Source: Lentinus brumalis (taxonomy: Eukaryota; Basidiomycota; Agaricomycetes; Polyporales; Polyporaceae). Taken from it: a stretch of 64,000 bases of DNA. The stretch is from contig MARA01000003.1 in NCBI GenBank assembly GCA_001792895.1, forward strand, positions 1,364,001 through 1,428,000. Reading direction: 5' to 3'. A model generated the notes under the pieces. The model was not told the origin of the DNA and did no database searches. It was given only the letters and a program-made list of their open reading frames with translations. Both the position numbers and the translations under genes were made by a program. This document shows, one piece after another, positions 12,029 to 23,377 of the stretch (its first letter is position 1; every line of letters begins with the position of its first letter).

Positions 12029-13265
12029 ATGCAAGTCCTCTCGCGCAGGCTGTACAATGGCGGCTTCAACCACCTCAAGAGTACCTCGCACCTTCTCCGC
12101 AAGGCTCCGCGCGTCGTCGGCCACCCGGCCCTCACTCGCTCGTGCTCCGTCGCAGCGGCCAAGCTCTCGGGTGACATCGATACTGTACGTGCTCAGTGTT
12201 TGATCATACCCCATGTTGTTCGTGGCTTCGACACACACATGAGAAGCGTCGGAAAAGCATGATACCACGGCCCGTTAGCACGGGAAGAATCGACGTTGGA
12301 TCGGGGGAGAGGCATGCCGTAGCTTCCCCTGAGATTAGCAAGGTTTTTCGCCATCTCTCCGCAATTTGCAAGCAAAATTACCCCTCTTCACTCCACTGAC
12401 GCACATTGTCACCTGTAGAAAAGCCCCGCGTTAGCGGACGATCCGACTGCGCCCAGCCCCTCTGAACGCCTGCACGACACACACATGTCTGCCTACAAAG
12501 ATTTCACGAAGGCGAACGAGCGGTACGTCGCCAGCTTCGGCGAGAAGGGCAAGCTCCCTCTGCCCCCAGCGAAGAAGCTGCTCATCAGTGAGTCATCACG
12601 CTCGCCCTGGGCGCGGCTCAGAACTGACGGACGACAACAGTCACCTGCATGGATGCACGTATCAAGTGAGGCGGCTAGCGTCCTCTTCACGTCCACGCTT
12701 GACTCACAGTCTCGGAGTATAGCGTCTACGCTGAACTAGGCATCCAAGAGGGCGAGGCGCATATCGTGCGGAATGCAGGCGGCGACGCGTGAGTAACGAT
12801 TGCGCTCTCCCTCGCTGCGGCCTCCTGCGAATACACGCTAACGCCGCACCATGGCTACACCAGTAAGGAGGCCCTGCGCTCGATCATCATCTCGCAACGG
12901 CTCCTCGGGACGCGCGAGATCGCGGTCTTCCACCACACCGGCTGCGGGATGGTGACGTTCAACACCCCGCAGCTGCGCAAGCTCGTGAAGGACTCCGATC
13001 CCTCGAATCCTGCGCTCAACGCGGTCGACGAGATCGACTTCCACGAGTTCAACGGCCTTGAGGAGAGCGTCAAGGCCGATGTGAAGTTCCTCCAGGAGAA
13101 CCCCCTTGTGCTGCCCGGGACCAAAGTCACAGGTTGGGTCTATGAGGTGGAGACGGGCAAGGTGCGTTCCACTAGGGCCCTATTGCGCGATGTGGCGAGG
13201 TGCCCTCGTGACGTCGGCGAGGAACACGGCGTTAACTTTCATCTCAGATAAGACAGATTGTCTGA
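12029..13265 (+). CDS. Beta-class carbonic anhydrase, possible alternative mitochondrial form
   Basis: The enzyme interconverts CO2 and bicarbonate with a zinc held by two Cys and one His. The core starts at ATG 12485 (MSAYKDFTKANERYVASF). It contains CMDARI, whose Cys and Asp-Arg are the catalytic dyad region, HIVRNAGGDA, and HHTGCGM with the zinc His and Cys. It ends ETGK-IRQIV after a final intron, stop at 13263-13265. The third exon starts only after the TATAG at 12723-12727, which restores RINVYAELGI. An upstream exon from ATG 12029 (MQVLSRRLYNGG..., rich in Arg, Ser and Leu, no acidic residues for about 45 positions) joins in frame across a 234-nt intron (12185-12418) to the core, adding a plausible mitochondrial presequence. 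The enzyme assignment is firm; which start is used is inferred. Confidence 0.9.
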
Positions 13266-13700
13266 ACCACTCGCTGCTATGCCTTGAGCAGACCTTCCTG
13301 AGGTACGTTATCTGTCTACTGTTCCAAGTCGTGCATCCTGATGTGTATGGGTGAATAGTCACGATACTCACGCTAGCAAGAACGGAAATCTACATGAATT
13401 CGGATCTCACACGCATTGTATCTACTTCCGATGTAGCCAATCCACATATATTTGTTTTGTAGAGAGCCATCTCAGGTCGCTCGATGCCCACTTTGCGACG
13501 TTATGGTTGAGGGAGCTGGCTTGCCGGCAAATACGCACGACGCGTCGCGTCGCGTGTATGACGACATGAAACGCGAAGCACGTGCCCGCGTCGCCGGCGC
13601 AGACTTTTGTAGTCGGCACAATTTCTGTCTTGGGGCGATCGCCCAAATATCAGTTGCTCCTTTTGCTCTCTCATCGTCCGCCTGCTCGAGCTTAGACACC
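13266..13700. promoter_or_regulatory. Intergenic promoter region with ACGCGT (13540-13545) and CACGTG (13579-13584)
   Basis: This 435-bp stretch lies between the carbonic anhydrase stop and the deoxyribonucleotidase-like ATG. It holds a short direct repeat of CGCGT(C) around 13540-13555. It also has an ACGCGT box and a CACGTG box 34 bp apart, about 120-160 bp before the ATG. No gene is seen. Confidence 0.35.
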
Positions 13701-14818
13701 ATGGCCGCGATCTCAGGCAAGAACGCGTACGATCCCAAGGCACATATCACACATTCGGGACATGCAACGCCGAGGTCGGCGGCGCGTCCGGGAACTGCGT
13801 TGGAAGAGTTCATCCACGATGATAACCGACCTGTCATCGCGATCGACATGGACGATGTCTTGTCGCAGACGAACGAGGCTGTCGCGAAATGTGAGTAGAG
13901 GCGCGATGTGTGATCTTGGGCCGAAGAAAATGAGGAGAGCTAACGCAGCAGACGGGGTAGGGCACAACGACGCGTATGGCACGAAGATGACAGTCGATGA
14001 CTTCTACTGTGCGTAACGGCAACATGACGTCTGTGCGAGATGTGAGGTTAATACGATGAACCTCCGCAGACTACTACTACTGGATGGTCGGTCGCGTTCC
14101 GGCCTCGTGCAGCACGGCTGACTTAACCTCTGGACTTCCTGATTGCAGAACCCGTACTGGGGCAACCCCGACGAGACAGTGCGCAAGGTCGAGGAGTTCT
14201 GGTTAACCGACTACCTTGACCGCACGCCGCCCGTCGAAGGCGCATACGAGGGCCTCGTCACACTGAAGAACATGGGCTACCGGCTAGTGCTTGTAACAGC
14301 GCGCCAGCAGCGCGAGCTAGAGAGGAGCCTGCAGTGGCTCGAGAAGCACTTCCCGGGACTGATCGACTGGATGATCTGCACGGGGCAGTCCCAGGAGACA
14401 CTCGCAGACGAGAAGGAGCTCCTCACGAAGCTCTCGAAAGCCGACGTACGTCTCCCGTTCCTTCTCTTGCCTGATGACATAATTTTCTATCGTGCGGACA
14501 CAGGTGTGCAGGAAGATCGGGGCGAAGCTCCTCATAGATGACTCGGTCGAGAACGCACTCAAGTGCGTAACCACGGAACCTCCTGTTCCCGTGCTCCTGT
14601 TCGGTGACTACCAGTGGAACAAGCGCGTCGGACGGTACAAGGACATCGCGTCCGAGGTGAGCTTCGAGGACAAGCTGAAGCGCGAGGGTGGGCGCGAGTT
14701 TTGGAAAGAGGAGGACGTGGACAAGGAAATCCCGCCAGGGGCCCCGTTGACGAGGGTCAAGAACTGGAAGGAGGTCCTTGAGTGGGTGGAGAAGAAGCGG
14801 GCAGAGGGTGAACTCTGA
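13701..14818 (+). CDS. HAD-superfamily 5'(3')-deoxyribonucleotidase-like protein
   Basis: Proteins of this NT5C-like group dephosphorylate (deoxy)nucleoside monophosphates. The HAD signatures are in order: IAIDMDDVLSQTNE (nucleophile and acid/base Asp), VLVTARQQ (motif II Thr), a Lys-containing stretch after the cap, and LLIDDSVENA (motif IV acidic pair). Five exons join cleanly. The second junction gives KWHNDAYGT, and a 17-nt exon (14070-14086) encodes the tyrosine-rich run leading to MNPYWGNPDETV. The protein ends WVEKKRAEGEL at about 275 residues. It is convergent with the oligopeptide transporter gene. The exact substrate cannot be read from the sequence; a regulatory or non-nucleotide HAD phosphatase is possible. 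Confidence 0.75.
14070..14086 (+). other. 17-nt microexon of the HAD phosphatase gene
   Basis: CCGCAG precedes and GTCGGT follows a 17-nt exon that completes a Tyr codon and encodes Tyr-Tyr-Tyr-Trp-Met. Without it the flanking exons do not join in frame with the conserved FYYYYYW-NPYWG segment. Confidence 0.7.
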
Positions 14819-15330
14819 AAGAATGTATGTATGATACCCTCTAGATGTGAAGACTGCTGTTGTGACTTAAGCGGTACCGCGAGACGAGGTCGGACTGAGG
14901 ACAACACGCAACACATGTCCTTCTGAAGGGAGATATATCATTTGAAACGTGACAGACGTGATTCATTCGGTTAGTGTACAAAATCGTGCAGCCGTGAACA
15001 GAATACAAGGGTGTGCGTAAGACCTGTACGTGCGAAGGTGAAAAGAGTGAAGCGGGGTACATGCGACCATGGAAGACGGAGGGAGCGCAGGAGGATCGTG
15101 CAAGTGCAGCCACGGTGAGACCTTGGAAAAAAGTTCGTGATGCTATGGAAACAGCCATAATGGGATGCGCGGGGACGAGAGATGCAAAGGGGTAAAAGTA
15201 CATAATGATACTACAACGCGGCGACGCCCTTATGGCGCCACGCCGGACCACCCAGAGTCGGGAACGTAATGATACATGCACCTTACCGGGAAGTGACGAA
15301 ATCGAAAGCAAAGCCAGATCGAGAGGTCTA
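14819..15330. other. Convergent intergenic region, no gene seen
   Basis: The stretch lies between the stop codons of two converging genes, the HAD protein (plus) and the oligopeptide transporter (minus). It presumably contains both 3' untranslated regions. I see no coding potential beyond short chance frames. Confidence 0.5.
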
Positions 15331-18115
15331 TCACCACTCCGTGGGCCCAAACGGCACGCTCGCGAGGAGGCGCGGCATGCCTATCGCGTCGAACGTGTTC
15401 TGCCAAACGGTGTTGCCCCACCACTTGAAGTCGATGGTGCCGCTGTACTGCAGGGCGAAGAAGACGATGACGCCCCCCAAGGAGACGCCAATGTCCAGCC
15501 CTGCAGAGAGGATGTAGTTGAACCGCAGCCACCAGCGGAAGTGGTAGCGACGGATGAACCACTGGAAGAATGCGCCGACCATCGCCCAGGACGAGTAGTT
15601 GATACCGGTCGCGGGTGGGAGCACTGCGAGACCGGCGAAGCACACGGGGATGTTAACGTAGCGCCAGAATGACGTGGGGTAGCGCCGGGCGAGCATGTAG
15701 AAAGGGATGGGGAGGACGGCGCCGATGAGGAACCAGTACAAGACCCAGTTGTACCTGTTGATATTCGTGAGCAAAAGGTGCGACTATGGGGGAAAGGGTC
15801 GTTACTTACATTCCGCCGGGGGAGAAGAGGCGACGAGGACCAATACCGCCCCAGATAATACCAGCAGTCGCGAAGGTATCGATGTCGTTGCAGATGAAGC
15901 CATCCTTCTGATTAGGAGAGCAGAAGTCTTCGATGTTCGCGAATTGCCACTCTTGCACGCCAACGCAGACGAAGCATGCGAGCGTAGATGCGAGGACCTG
16001 CGACATGAACATGATGCGGGGTGGGATCTTCTGGTAGTGGCCAATCTTGAGATCGTTCGAGAAGAAGAGCGCTTGGTACATGGGGACGAAGCCGAAGGTC
16101 TTGAACACCATCGCACCGATCGGGCGGCCGGGAAGAACGTAACCGGCGACGAGTTCCGCAAGGACGTTAGCGGCGGGCAGCTGGTTCGTAATCGCACGAA
16201 TCAGGCCGACGGGCACAAGGAGGACCAAGCCCATCACGAGCGACAAGACGAGGGCCCAAACCGGGAATTGCGTGGGGAAGACCTCGATCGCGACGACGCC
16301 GAAGATGAACGATATCACGAACAGGAGGGCGTACCACCAGACGGGGACTTCGGGGTATGCCGTCATAAGACGAGCGTGAATGTCTTGTTCCTCGCGAAGT
16401 GAACGACGGAACTGGCGAACGATGTCGCCCCTGTACCAGACTGAGGCTCGCATTAGCAAATGTCTCTCGAAAGACAACTGACAACCAATATACTCACGGA
16501 GCGTGTGCACAATGACTGCGGTGATCACAGCGAACTGCGTGCCGTACGCAAGCTGGAGAGTCGCCGACAAATACAAGGGCGAATATGCCTTGTACTTCGC
16601 CTCATCGAAGAGCCCGTCGGGAGTGATGATGGCAGAGATATTGTACGGGAGCCCCAAATTGTCGAACGCGCCAGACGACGAGATGGGGAAGTAAGCCGTG
16701 AACAAAACGTTCTTGACTATCAGGGTATAGCGGGTAAGCAAAGGGTCGACCAACGAATTGAAGGCACTCACAATACATGATAGGTGCGATGACCCAGTAT
16801 ATGATAACAAAGGCAGCGAAAATGTTAACTTCGGTCCACCACTGTAGAGAGCACAAGTCAGCTTAGATACATGAAACGTATAACGAGGAGCAACTCACGG
16901 GAGAAACAAGCGGGCTCCCGAGCCAGGAAATCATCGACCAGTCGAACGTCAAGAAACCGAAACCGAGACCGGTATTGTACCCGAACAACGTGTTGACCGT
17001 CTGGTTCTGAGGCGCAATCCAGCATACCCAGCTGAACACGCTCAGGCCGGTGAAGAGGAAGCCCGGAACGAAGTACCAGAGCGTGCTCCCGACAGCCACG
17101 ATGAGGAAGAACTTCTCGCGTGAGATGTGCTTCGTCTCCTTCTTTCCCCAGTTGCGGTTGAGCGTGTTGAGGAGTGCACAGCTCACGAGTGCCGACGGCC
17201 AGATCATGCTGGAAGGCCACACCAAGATCTGACGTACGAGACCCGCCCACGAGTAGCCGATCATTTGCGACGAGAGGGTGAGGAGAAGCTGGTAGCCGAT
17301 ACCAGGGTTCTGCCCATAGAAGACCTTCTGGGCGGAGAAGATCGTGGTGGCATAGGTGTCGGTGTAGACAGCGTTCGCCATGATCGTGATGACGGTGTGC
17401 TCCTTGACATTGAAAGGGCCAGGGTTGAACGACCAGACGTAACCGAAGGTCTTGAACTTCGTCTTTGGGAGGGCCCACTCAAGCAGCTTGCCGGCAGGGA
17501 GTGCGATGAGTTGCGCAATCAACGCGCTGATGAGAACGGATGGCCCTAAGTGGATGGAAATAAGCACAGGCCCGCGGACGAAAAGTTCGTGTTACTCACA
17601 ACGCGAAGTGAAGAAGTGGTTCAGGCCTGAAAGAATAACGGAAATGATGATGCCCAAGAACCAACTGCATAACCATGTGAGCGGTGTATATAGAATGAGG
17701 ACCGAGGCAGTGAGACGTACACTCGGAAGGTGTTAACCGGTATCGTAGGATCGTCGTAATTCGGAACGGCCGCCCTTACTTCTGCATAAGGGGACTCCCT
17801 GGAATCCGTCAGCACTGCCGCCATGGTGATAGATTATGGGAGAACTCACTCGTTGAAGTTCTGCGCGGGTGCCTCACGAAGGTCCAACTTCGAGGGTCCT
17901 CCGGGAGTCGAGGGGTAGTTGGACGACTCGACGTCGGAGGAGCGGTAGGAGTGATCGGTCCAAGAGGAGGTCTGTCCCTTCTCGTCGAAGCTCGTGACAC
18001 TCGCGGATGGGGAAGAGGAAGAGTAGTCCCAATTGGGATCGTTGAAGTGGTCCATCACATCCTCGGGTACATCAGGCGCGGAGTTGCGCCGATGAAGGAA
18101 CTGAGATAAAGACAT
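15331..18115 (-). CDS. OPT-family oligopeptide transporter
   Basis: OPT proteins are proton-coupled plasma-membrane importers of tetra- and pentapeptides, glutathione or metal-peptide complexes. About ten exons give roughly 760 residues. After a hydrophilic, Ser-rich N-terminus (MSLSQFLHRRNSAPDVPEDV) the sequence becomes a series of membrane segments. Family-typical stretches include SPYAEVRAAVPNYDDPTIPV, WFLGIIISVILSGLNHFF, RWPSVLISALIAQL, the conserved loop KTFGYVWSFNPGPFNVKEHT, TTIFSAQKVFYGQNPG, ELVAGYVLPGRPIGAMVFKT and IWGGIGPRRLFSPGG. The protein ends LLASVPFGPTEW. An in-frame ATG seven codons upstream (18136) is an alternative start. It is divergent from the TauD-type dioxygenase across about 1 kb. 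The subfamily is clear; the substrate is not. Confidence 0.92.
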
Positions 18116-19117
18116 GGTGCGAGCCCTAGCCTCCATGGTGGCAGTACCGGACTACGAGGTCTCCGCAGAAGGGGGGAGGGTTCGGGGAAAGGGGGAGGAT
18201 GGCGTTGCTGCATTGCGACACGCTGGCCTTTTCAATCGTAGTCGCCGTGGCTGAGAAGACGGCGCACGCATGCGCCTCTCAATTGTCTTGTGTACCGGCA
18301 CTAGCTCCTTGCCCGTTGATATGACTGGGTAGGTGCCAATCCAAGTCTAGAAAGCGTGGCATAGATGGACAAAGACAATAAGACGTGAGATCATTCGATC
18401 GGACACACGACCCGCTGAGCGTGAAATTGATCCGCGCGCTCGAGGTCTATGCAGTGAGAGCTGTAGATTACCGAAGATGTAAACGCACCGGATATGCTTT
18501 TATGTTGTGCAGACTCCCGAACCGAGATGTCAGCATTGCGAGGCATGACTCGGGAGCTCGTCCGATATCTGAAATGGCCTCGTGGACCGTTTGTCGACTG
18601 CAATGCGTAGGACGAGTGCGCTATCGGTGTAAGGTCAGCCAGGTACTGAGAAGACGGAGAAGTCAAAGAAGGTATGTCTTATTGTCAATGCACGCGGTTC
18701 CGCCTTCCACAGGGACATCGGGATGACCCGACACAATAAACACGTCCGAATCGGGGGCTTGGTCCATCATCAAGCGCCTAGAGGGATCGCTATCTCATCG
18801 GAGATCCGTGCAGTACGCGAGGGAGATTAGATGGACTCACCATCATCTAATCTTATCTCGCTCAGCACGCTTTAAGACCTCGTCCTCATGCCGCAACCGT
18901 GCCGCAATTGGATCCCATGTGTCGTGATCCCCACAGCGGACCGCCGTCGCTATCCTGTGGGACATGGTTATCGAGGGTTGCTCAGCACTCGCCAGAATTG
19001 CGCGTTCGATATGGCGTATGGCGAAAAGACGTACTTTATATGCTTCGCGGGAGGCGTCAATGTTGACTTGTCCCCTCCTCCTCCTCGATCGGACACTTCG
19101 CTCCTGCATTGATCGCC
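18116..19117. promoter_or_regulatory. Shared 1-kb upstream region of the transporter and dioxygenase genes
   Basis: Both flanking genes start outward from this region, so it should contain two promoters. I looked for a gene and found none. I also scanned by eye for a sulfur-regulator-type palindrome and could not point to one with confidence. Confidence 0.4.
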
Positions 19118-20407
19118 ATGTCGACCGTCGAGACAATAACACAGGCGCTACCGACTCTGACGCTCCGGAACGAACAATCAGAAACGGAGAAGAAGCAGGA
19201 AGAACCTTACAAGTATGCGCAATTCTTACCGGTCTTCCCCAAGGACGAGCATTACCCGCCCTTGACTCCGTTCGAACACGTCGATCCCGGACTGCGGGCC
19301 CTGTCACACCCGAACCCGCGGGCCTTCCTCGACAACGCTACCAGCGTGATTGAGATAACCCCCGCCTGGGTTTGGAGGTTCGAGGCGTGAATCTTGCACA
19401 GCTCGATAACGATGGACGCGATCAATTGGCCCTAGAGGTTAGTAAACGTCATGATTCTTCTCATCCATGACGTACCTGTCCATTGTCCTACGCATACGGC
19501 TTGGCTGACTTGGTGCAACAACAGGTTGCCAGGAGGGGCCTCGTGGTCTTCCGTGACCAGCAGGAGTTCCTCGACCGAGGTGCGGAGTTCTACCGTGAGT
19601 GGGGCAGGCACTTCGGCCGCCTGCACATCCACCCGACGTCCGGACACCCCGAGGGCCTCCCAGAGCTGCACCTCGTCTACCGCGATGCCAACACGACGTA
19701 CAACTTCGAGCAGGACGACCGCATCACCTCGACAACCTGGCACTCGGACGTGTCGTACGAGCTCCAGCCTCCTGGGCTCACGACGTTCTTCCTGTTCTCG
19801 CAGCCGACCAGCGGAGGCGACACCCTCTTCACGTCACAGGTGTCGACCCTCAGCCGGCTCTCGCCCCAGTTCGTCGACTTCCTCAAGACTCTGAAGGCGA
19901 CGCACTCGGGCTTCGAGCAAGCCGAGTTCTCGCGGTCCGGCCGTCGTGGAGGCGTCGTCCGTCGTGAGCCCGTCCAGAACGTCCACCCGGTCGTCCGGCG
20001 GCACCCTGTCACCGGAGCAGAGGCCCTCTATGTGAACCGTCAGTTCACGCGTCGCATCGTCGGCCTTAAGCTTGAGGAGTCCGGTGAGTACAAAAGCAAC
20101 ACATCGCGAACACAGACACTCACCGGTACCCGTAGATGCCATCCTGAAATTCCTGTACGACCACATCGACAGGAGTGCCGACAACCAAGCCCGCGTCAAG
20201 TGGGAGCCCAACACTGTCGTCATCTGGGACAACCGTATCACTGCCCACGTACGTCTCTCACTTGTGCTGCGTCATTGGGTGTCCAACTGAGTCGTGTTGT
20301 AGTCTGCCATCATCGACTACGAGAAGACTGGTCAACGCCGTCACGGTGGCCGCATCACGCCTCAGGCTGAGCGCCCCATCCCGGCTAACCCTGACTTGAA
20401 GTTGTGA
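19118..20407 (+). CDS. TauD/TfdA-family Fe(II)/2-oxoglutarate dioxygenase, one apparent frameshift
   Basis: TauD-type enzymes release sulfite from taurine and other sulfonates; fungal members (Jlp1-like) act in sulfur scavenging. The metal-binding pair is in TTWHSDVSYE (His and Asp), and the distal His is in DNRITAHSA. The 2-oxoglutarate-binding Arg is likely in RHGGRITPQ. The N-terminus is MSTVETITQALPTLTL. About four introns are needed; the last two give ESDAILKFLYDHID and AHSAIIDYEKTGQ. At 19364-19367 the frame slips: the reading is ITPA- and then -LGLEVRGVNLAQL in the frame one base back, as if one C had been lost from GCC-CTG. A 32-nt GT-AG segment there would delete conserved residues, so an intron is unlikely. 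The alternative substrates include other sulfonates or alpha-keto acid-linked compounds. Confidence 0.82.
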
Positions 20408-20478
20408 AAACCATGCTATACCATGTTGTACCATCAGAGCCACGGATGGATGTAAAAGGATTGTATCAAGTAGATATA

Positions 20479-21461
20479 TCATGTGTTGGATTGTGTTCGC
20501 TGGAACTTCAGTACAAACAAGTGCTCTCGTCCCGCTCTGCGCTGTAGTGCGACCTCCCGGGATATGAGAACGGAATTGATGAGCGGCATGATGTTTGGCA
20601 CACCTTGCTCTGTAGACCATGCTGCTCAAGCATTCGTCGGGATATATCTTGTATATGGTTCTGCTTCACAGCGACCAGGTAGAACCGACCAGTCGGAGAA
20701 AGCAGCTCCTGAGCACCTACAATCAGTGGGACCCCTATGCATACATCCGTGTGCGCATACCTCGACCTGTTCGAGCAGGATATCTGTCAAAGCCATTCCA
20801 TCGCGACCACCTGCCCAAGACCCCGCGATATCCGCGTGCTGCTGTGCGAAATCGGCCTCGTCCGAGTCTGTCGGGACATACGGAGGATTGAACAGCAAGA
20901 TATCGACGGAGTGCCGTAGGCGGTTGCGGAATGGACTAGCAAGCGAGCCTTGCAATGACTCTATGGGAACCTACTGAGGACGGCTGAATGATCCTTTCAA
21001 ACATGGATGAGGACGATAGCAGCGCTCACTTTGTTTTGCAGTCCGGTAGCTTTGGTGCTCTTGCATGCATGAGGATTGATGTCAGTAGTGAGGTATACTG
21101 TTGCTTGTCAGAAGAAGCCGAAACTCGCGAGAAGATGCCCTACGGGACGAGCTAGCCCCCAGTATAGTGCCAAGGAAAGCAGTCACACATCCAGACCCTG
21201 GCCTTTTCATGATTGAAGATAGCCACTTGCTCAGTAGCATAAGGACTCACCCGATCTCCAAGCATGTCCGGGGCTGGAGTTCCCGCAACTCGTTCGCGTC
21301 TTCTTCTAACGCGTCCAGGAGGATGAAGGTGTCTTCTGTACTCCGCGCGCGTCGTTACGCGGGCCGCCAATGAGTTCCAGGCATTACTGCTTACCTGCCG
21401 GTTCGTAGACATGCTCGTAGTCCGCACGCTTCAGGTGAGAGAGGTCCGGTGTCGGAATCAT
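20479..21461 (-). CDS. MTQ2: eRF1 glutamine methyltransferase catalytic subunit (Mtq2/HemK2-like)
   Basis: Mtq2 with its partner Trm112 N5-methylates the Gln of the GGQ motif in translation release factor eRF1. The conserved NPPY catalytic motif is in VDILLFNPPYVPT. The SAM-binding site is CLEIG followed by GSGCVTAFLGTIL, split by an intron, and the acidic strand is TTDINPHACKST. The start is at 21461 (MIPTPDLSHLKRADYEHVYE), which matches the expected N-terminus, followed by AEDTFILLDALEEDANEL. The last exons give GRFYLVAVKQN and finish VALQRRAGREHLFVLKFQ with a TGA at 20481-20479. Six exons give about 240 residues, the usual length. It starts only 117 bp from ALG10 on the opposite strand and converges with the TauD gene 71 bp away. 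Confidence 0.9.
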
Positions 21462-21578
21462 GCTGTAACTGTTTCGACTGGTGGGGGATGTGAGGAAAGA
21501 CGCTGTCCCCGGAGCGCTCGCGCACCATCACAGGCGCGGCTTGGGTGTGAGCGGAACACATCTCGACTGTGGACCGCC
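21462..21578. promoter_or_regulatory. Compact bidirectional promoter, MTQ2/ALG10
   Basis: Only 117 bp separate two start codons pointing outward. Both genes must share this segment for promoter and 5' untranslated sequence. No clear TATA box is visible. Confidence 0.6.
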
Positions 21579-23377
21579 ATGTCGGCCACGCCAGCGTACT
21601 ATGTCGCCTTCTGCGCGATTGCAGTCGCGGTTTTGAAGGCTGTCAATGAGGAGGTTACGGAGCCGTATATGGTACGTGCCCAGAGCTACGTCTTATGGCA
21701 GTGGTCTGAGTGCTGAGGAGTATAGGACGAGCCATTCCATGTCCCTCAGGCGCAGGCGTACTGCAAGGGAGATTATTGGTCCTGGGACCCAAAGATCACA
21801 ACACCTCCTGGTCTGTACGTCGCTAAATACGTCTCTGAGTATGCGCGGATGCTGAGGAGGGTGTTGCAGCTATGTGTTCAGTCTGGTTCTCAAGAAGATC
21901 TTCCTGTTCAAGTGCAACATATCTATGCTTCGTCTAACCACCATGTTGTCCTTGCTGTCGCTCCCAATCGCTCTGACTCCTCTCATTTGCTATCATAAAC
22001 GCGAACGTCCCCCGCAGTCTCTGGCCACCCCTGTACTGGAAGCGGTGATCGTCGCCTCGTTCCCTCTCGCCTGGTTCTTCGGCTTTCTATACTACACAGA
22101 AGTTCCCAGTCTAGTGTCCGTTGTCTCGACCGTGGTGCTGGCGTCGCAGGGGAGGCATTGGCTTGCTGCGGTGGTACGTTCTCACATACCTATCCGTCCT
22201 CCTGAGGGGGCATTCACCGAGAACAAGCATGTCAGTTAGGACTGGTCAGCTGCACTTTCCGCCAGAACAACATCATATGGGTACTGTATGCCTACGCCAT
22301 GAGCCAGCTCATGTACCTCCGGTTCCGGCGCGCAGCCCCGGATGCGAAGCAGCCAGCGAAGTTGCATGACCCATTGGCTCTGGAGGCGCGTCCAGGTCTG
22401 TTTCAGGTCCAATTGAGTTCATCCTACATGCTAACATGAGGATCCTTCCGTCTTAGGGGATCTTGTATGGTCGGTCCTGAGTGCACCGAAGGTCCTTCCG
22501 GATATCCTGTCCGCTTTGGCACCCTACGCCCTTGTTTTAGCAGCGTTTGGTGCCTTCGTGGTATGGAATGGAGGTATTGTTCTTGGTGCGTTGCGCCACC
22601 ACCCTGGTCTAGGTCGTCGGCGCCACGACGATGCTAACGCAGCAATCTAGGTGACAAGTCCAATCACATACCAGCTTTCCATGTCCCACAGGTGTACTAC
22701 TTCATCGGCTTTGCGACTGCCTTCGGCTGGCCCGCGTTACTGAGCGGCGAAGGCGGCTTGTTGGGCTTAGCACGCGAGGTCCGCGCTAGGATGTTCGGGA
22801 GCAAGAGGAACGCCGCCGTGACCGCAGTCGCGTCTGCGATTATGTGTCTCACGATCTACAAGTTCACGTCCGTCCTGACTATCGATTCGTAGCTGCGCTG
22901 CTCCGCTGACGCTGTTGCCGCCAGGATCCAGCACCCGTTCCTGCTGTCTGACAACCGCCATTACACCTTCTACATCTGGCGGCGCGTCTTTCTCCTACAC
23001 CCGCTGGTTCCGTACATCCTCGTTCCAGGGTACATTGCGGCTGCGTGGGCATGGTACATTCGCATTGGTACGTTCTGCCGCAACCTTGGCCACCCGGAAC
23101 GCGAGCCGTAGTTGACGTTCCTTCGCGCGCAGGTCAGGACCAGACGCTGCTGCAGAGTCTGCTTCTCCCGGTGTGCGTGGTCCCAACATTACTCCCCACC
23201 CCACTTCTAGAGCCGCGGTACTTCCTGATACCATATATACTGCTTCGAGCGCAGGTGAAGGACGTTCCATTGTGGGGCCTTGGACTGGAGGGCCTGTGGT
23301 ACGCGGTGATCAACGGGGTGACGATGTGGGTGTTCCTGTACAAGGAGCGGGCGGGCGTAGGACGCTTCATGTGGTAG
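21579..23377 (+). CDS. ALG10: Alpha-1,2-glucosyltransferase Alg10 (N-glycan precursor synthesis)
   Basis: Alg10 adds the third and last glucose to the dolichol-linked oligosaccharide in the ER lumen, from dolichyl-phosphate glucose. The N-terminus ([20 protein letters not shown]) is a membrane segment. The signature of the family follows as [14 protein letters not shown] and [16 protein letters not shown], which carries the acidic residues expected for catalysis. Further matches are [36 protein letters not shown] and [18 protein letters not shown]. About seven introns give roughly 460 residues with many hydrophobic segments. One junction, TTC-AC/G-ATC before QHPFLL, splits a Thr codon. The ends and size agree with fungal Alg10. 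Confidence 0.92.
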
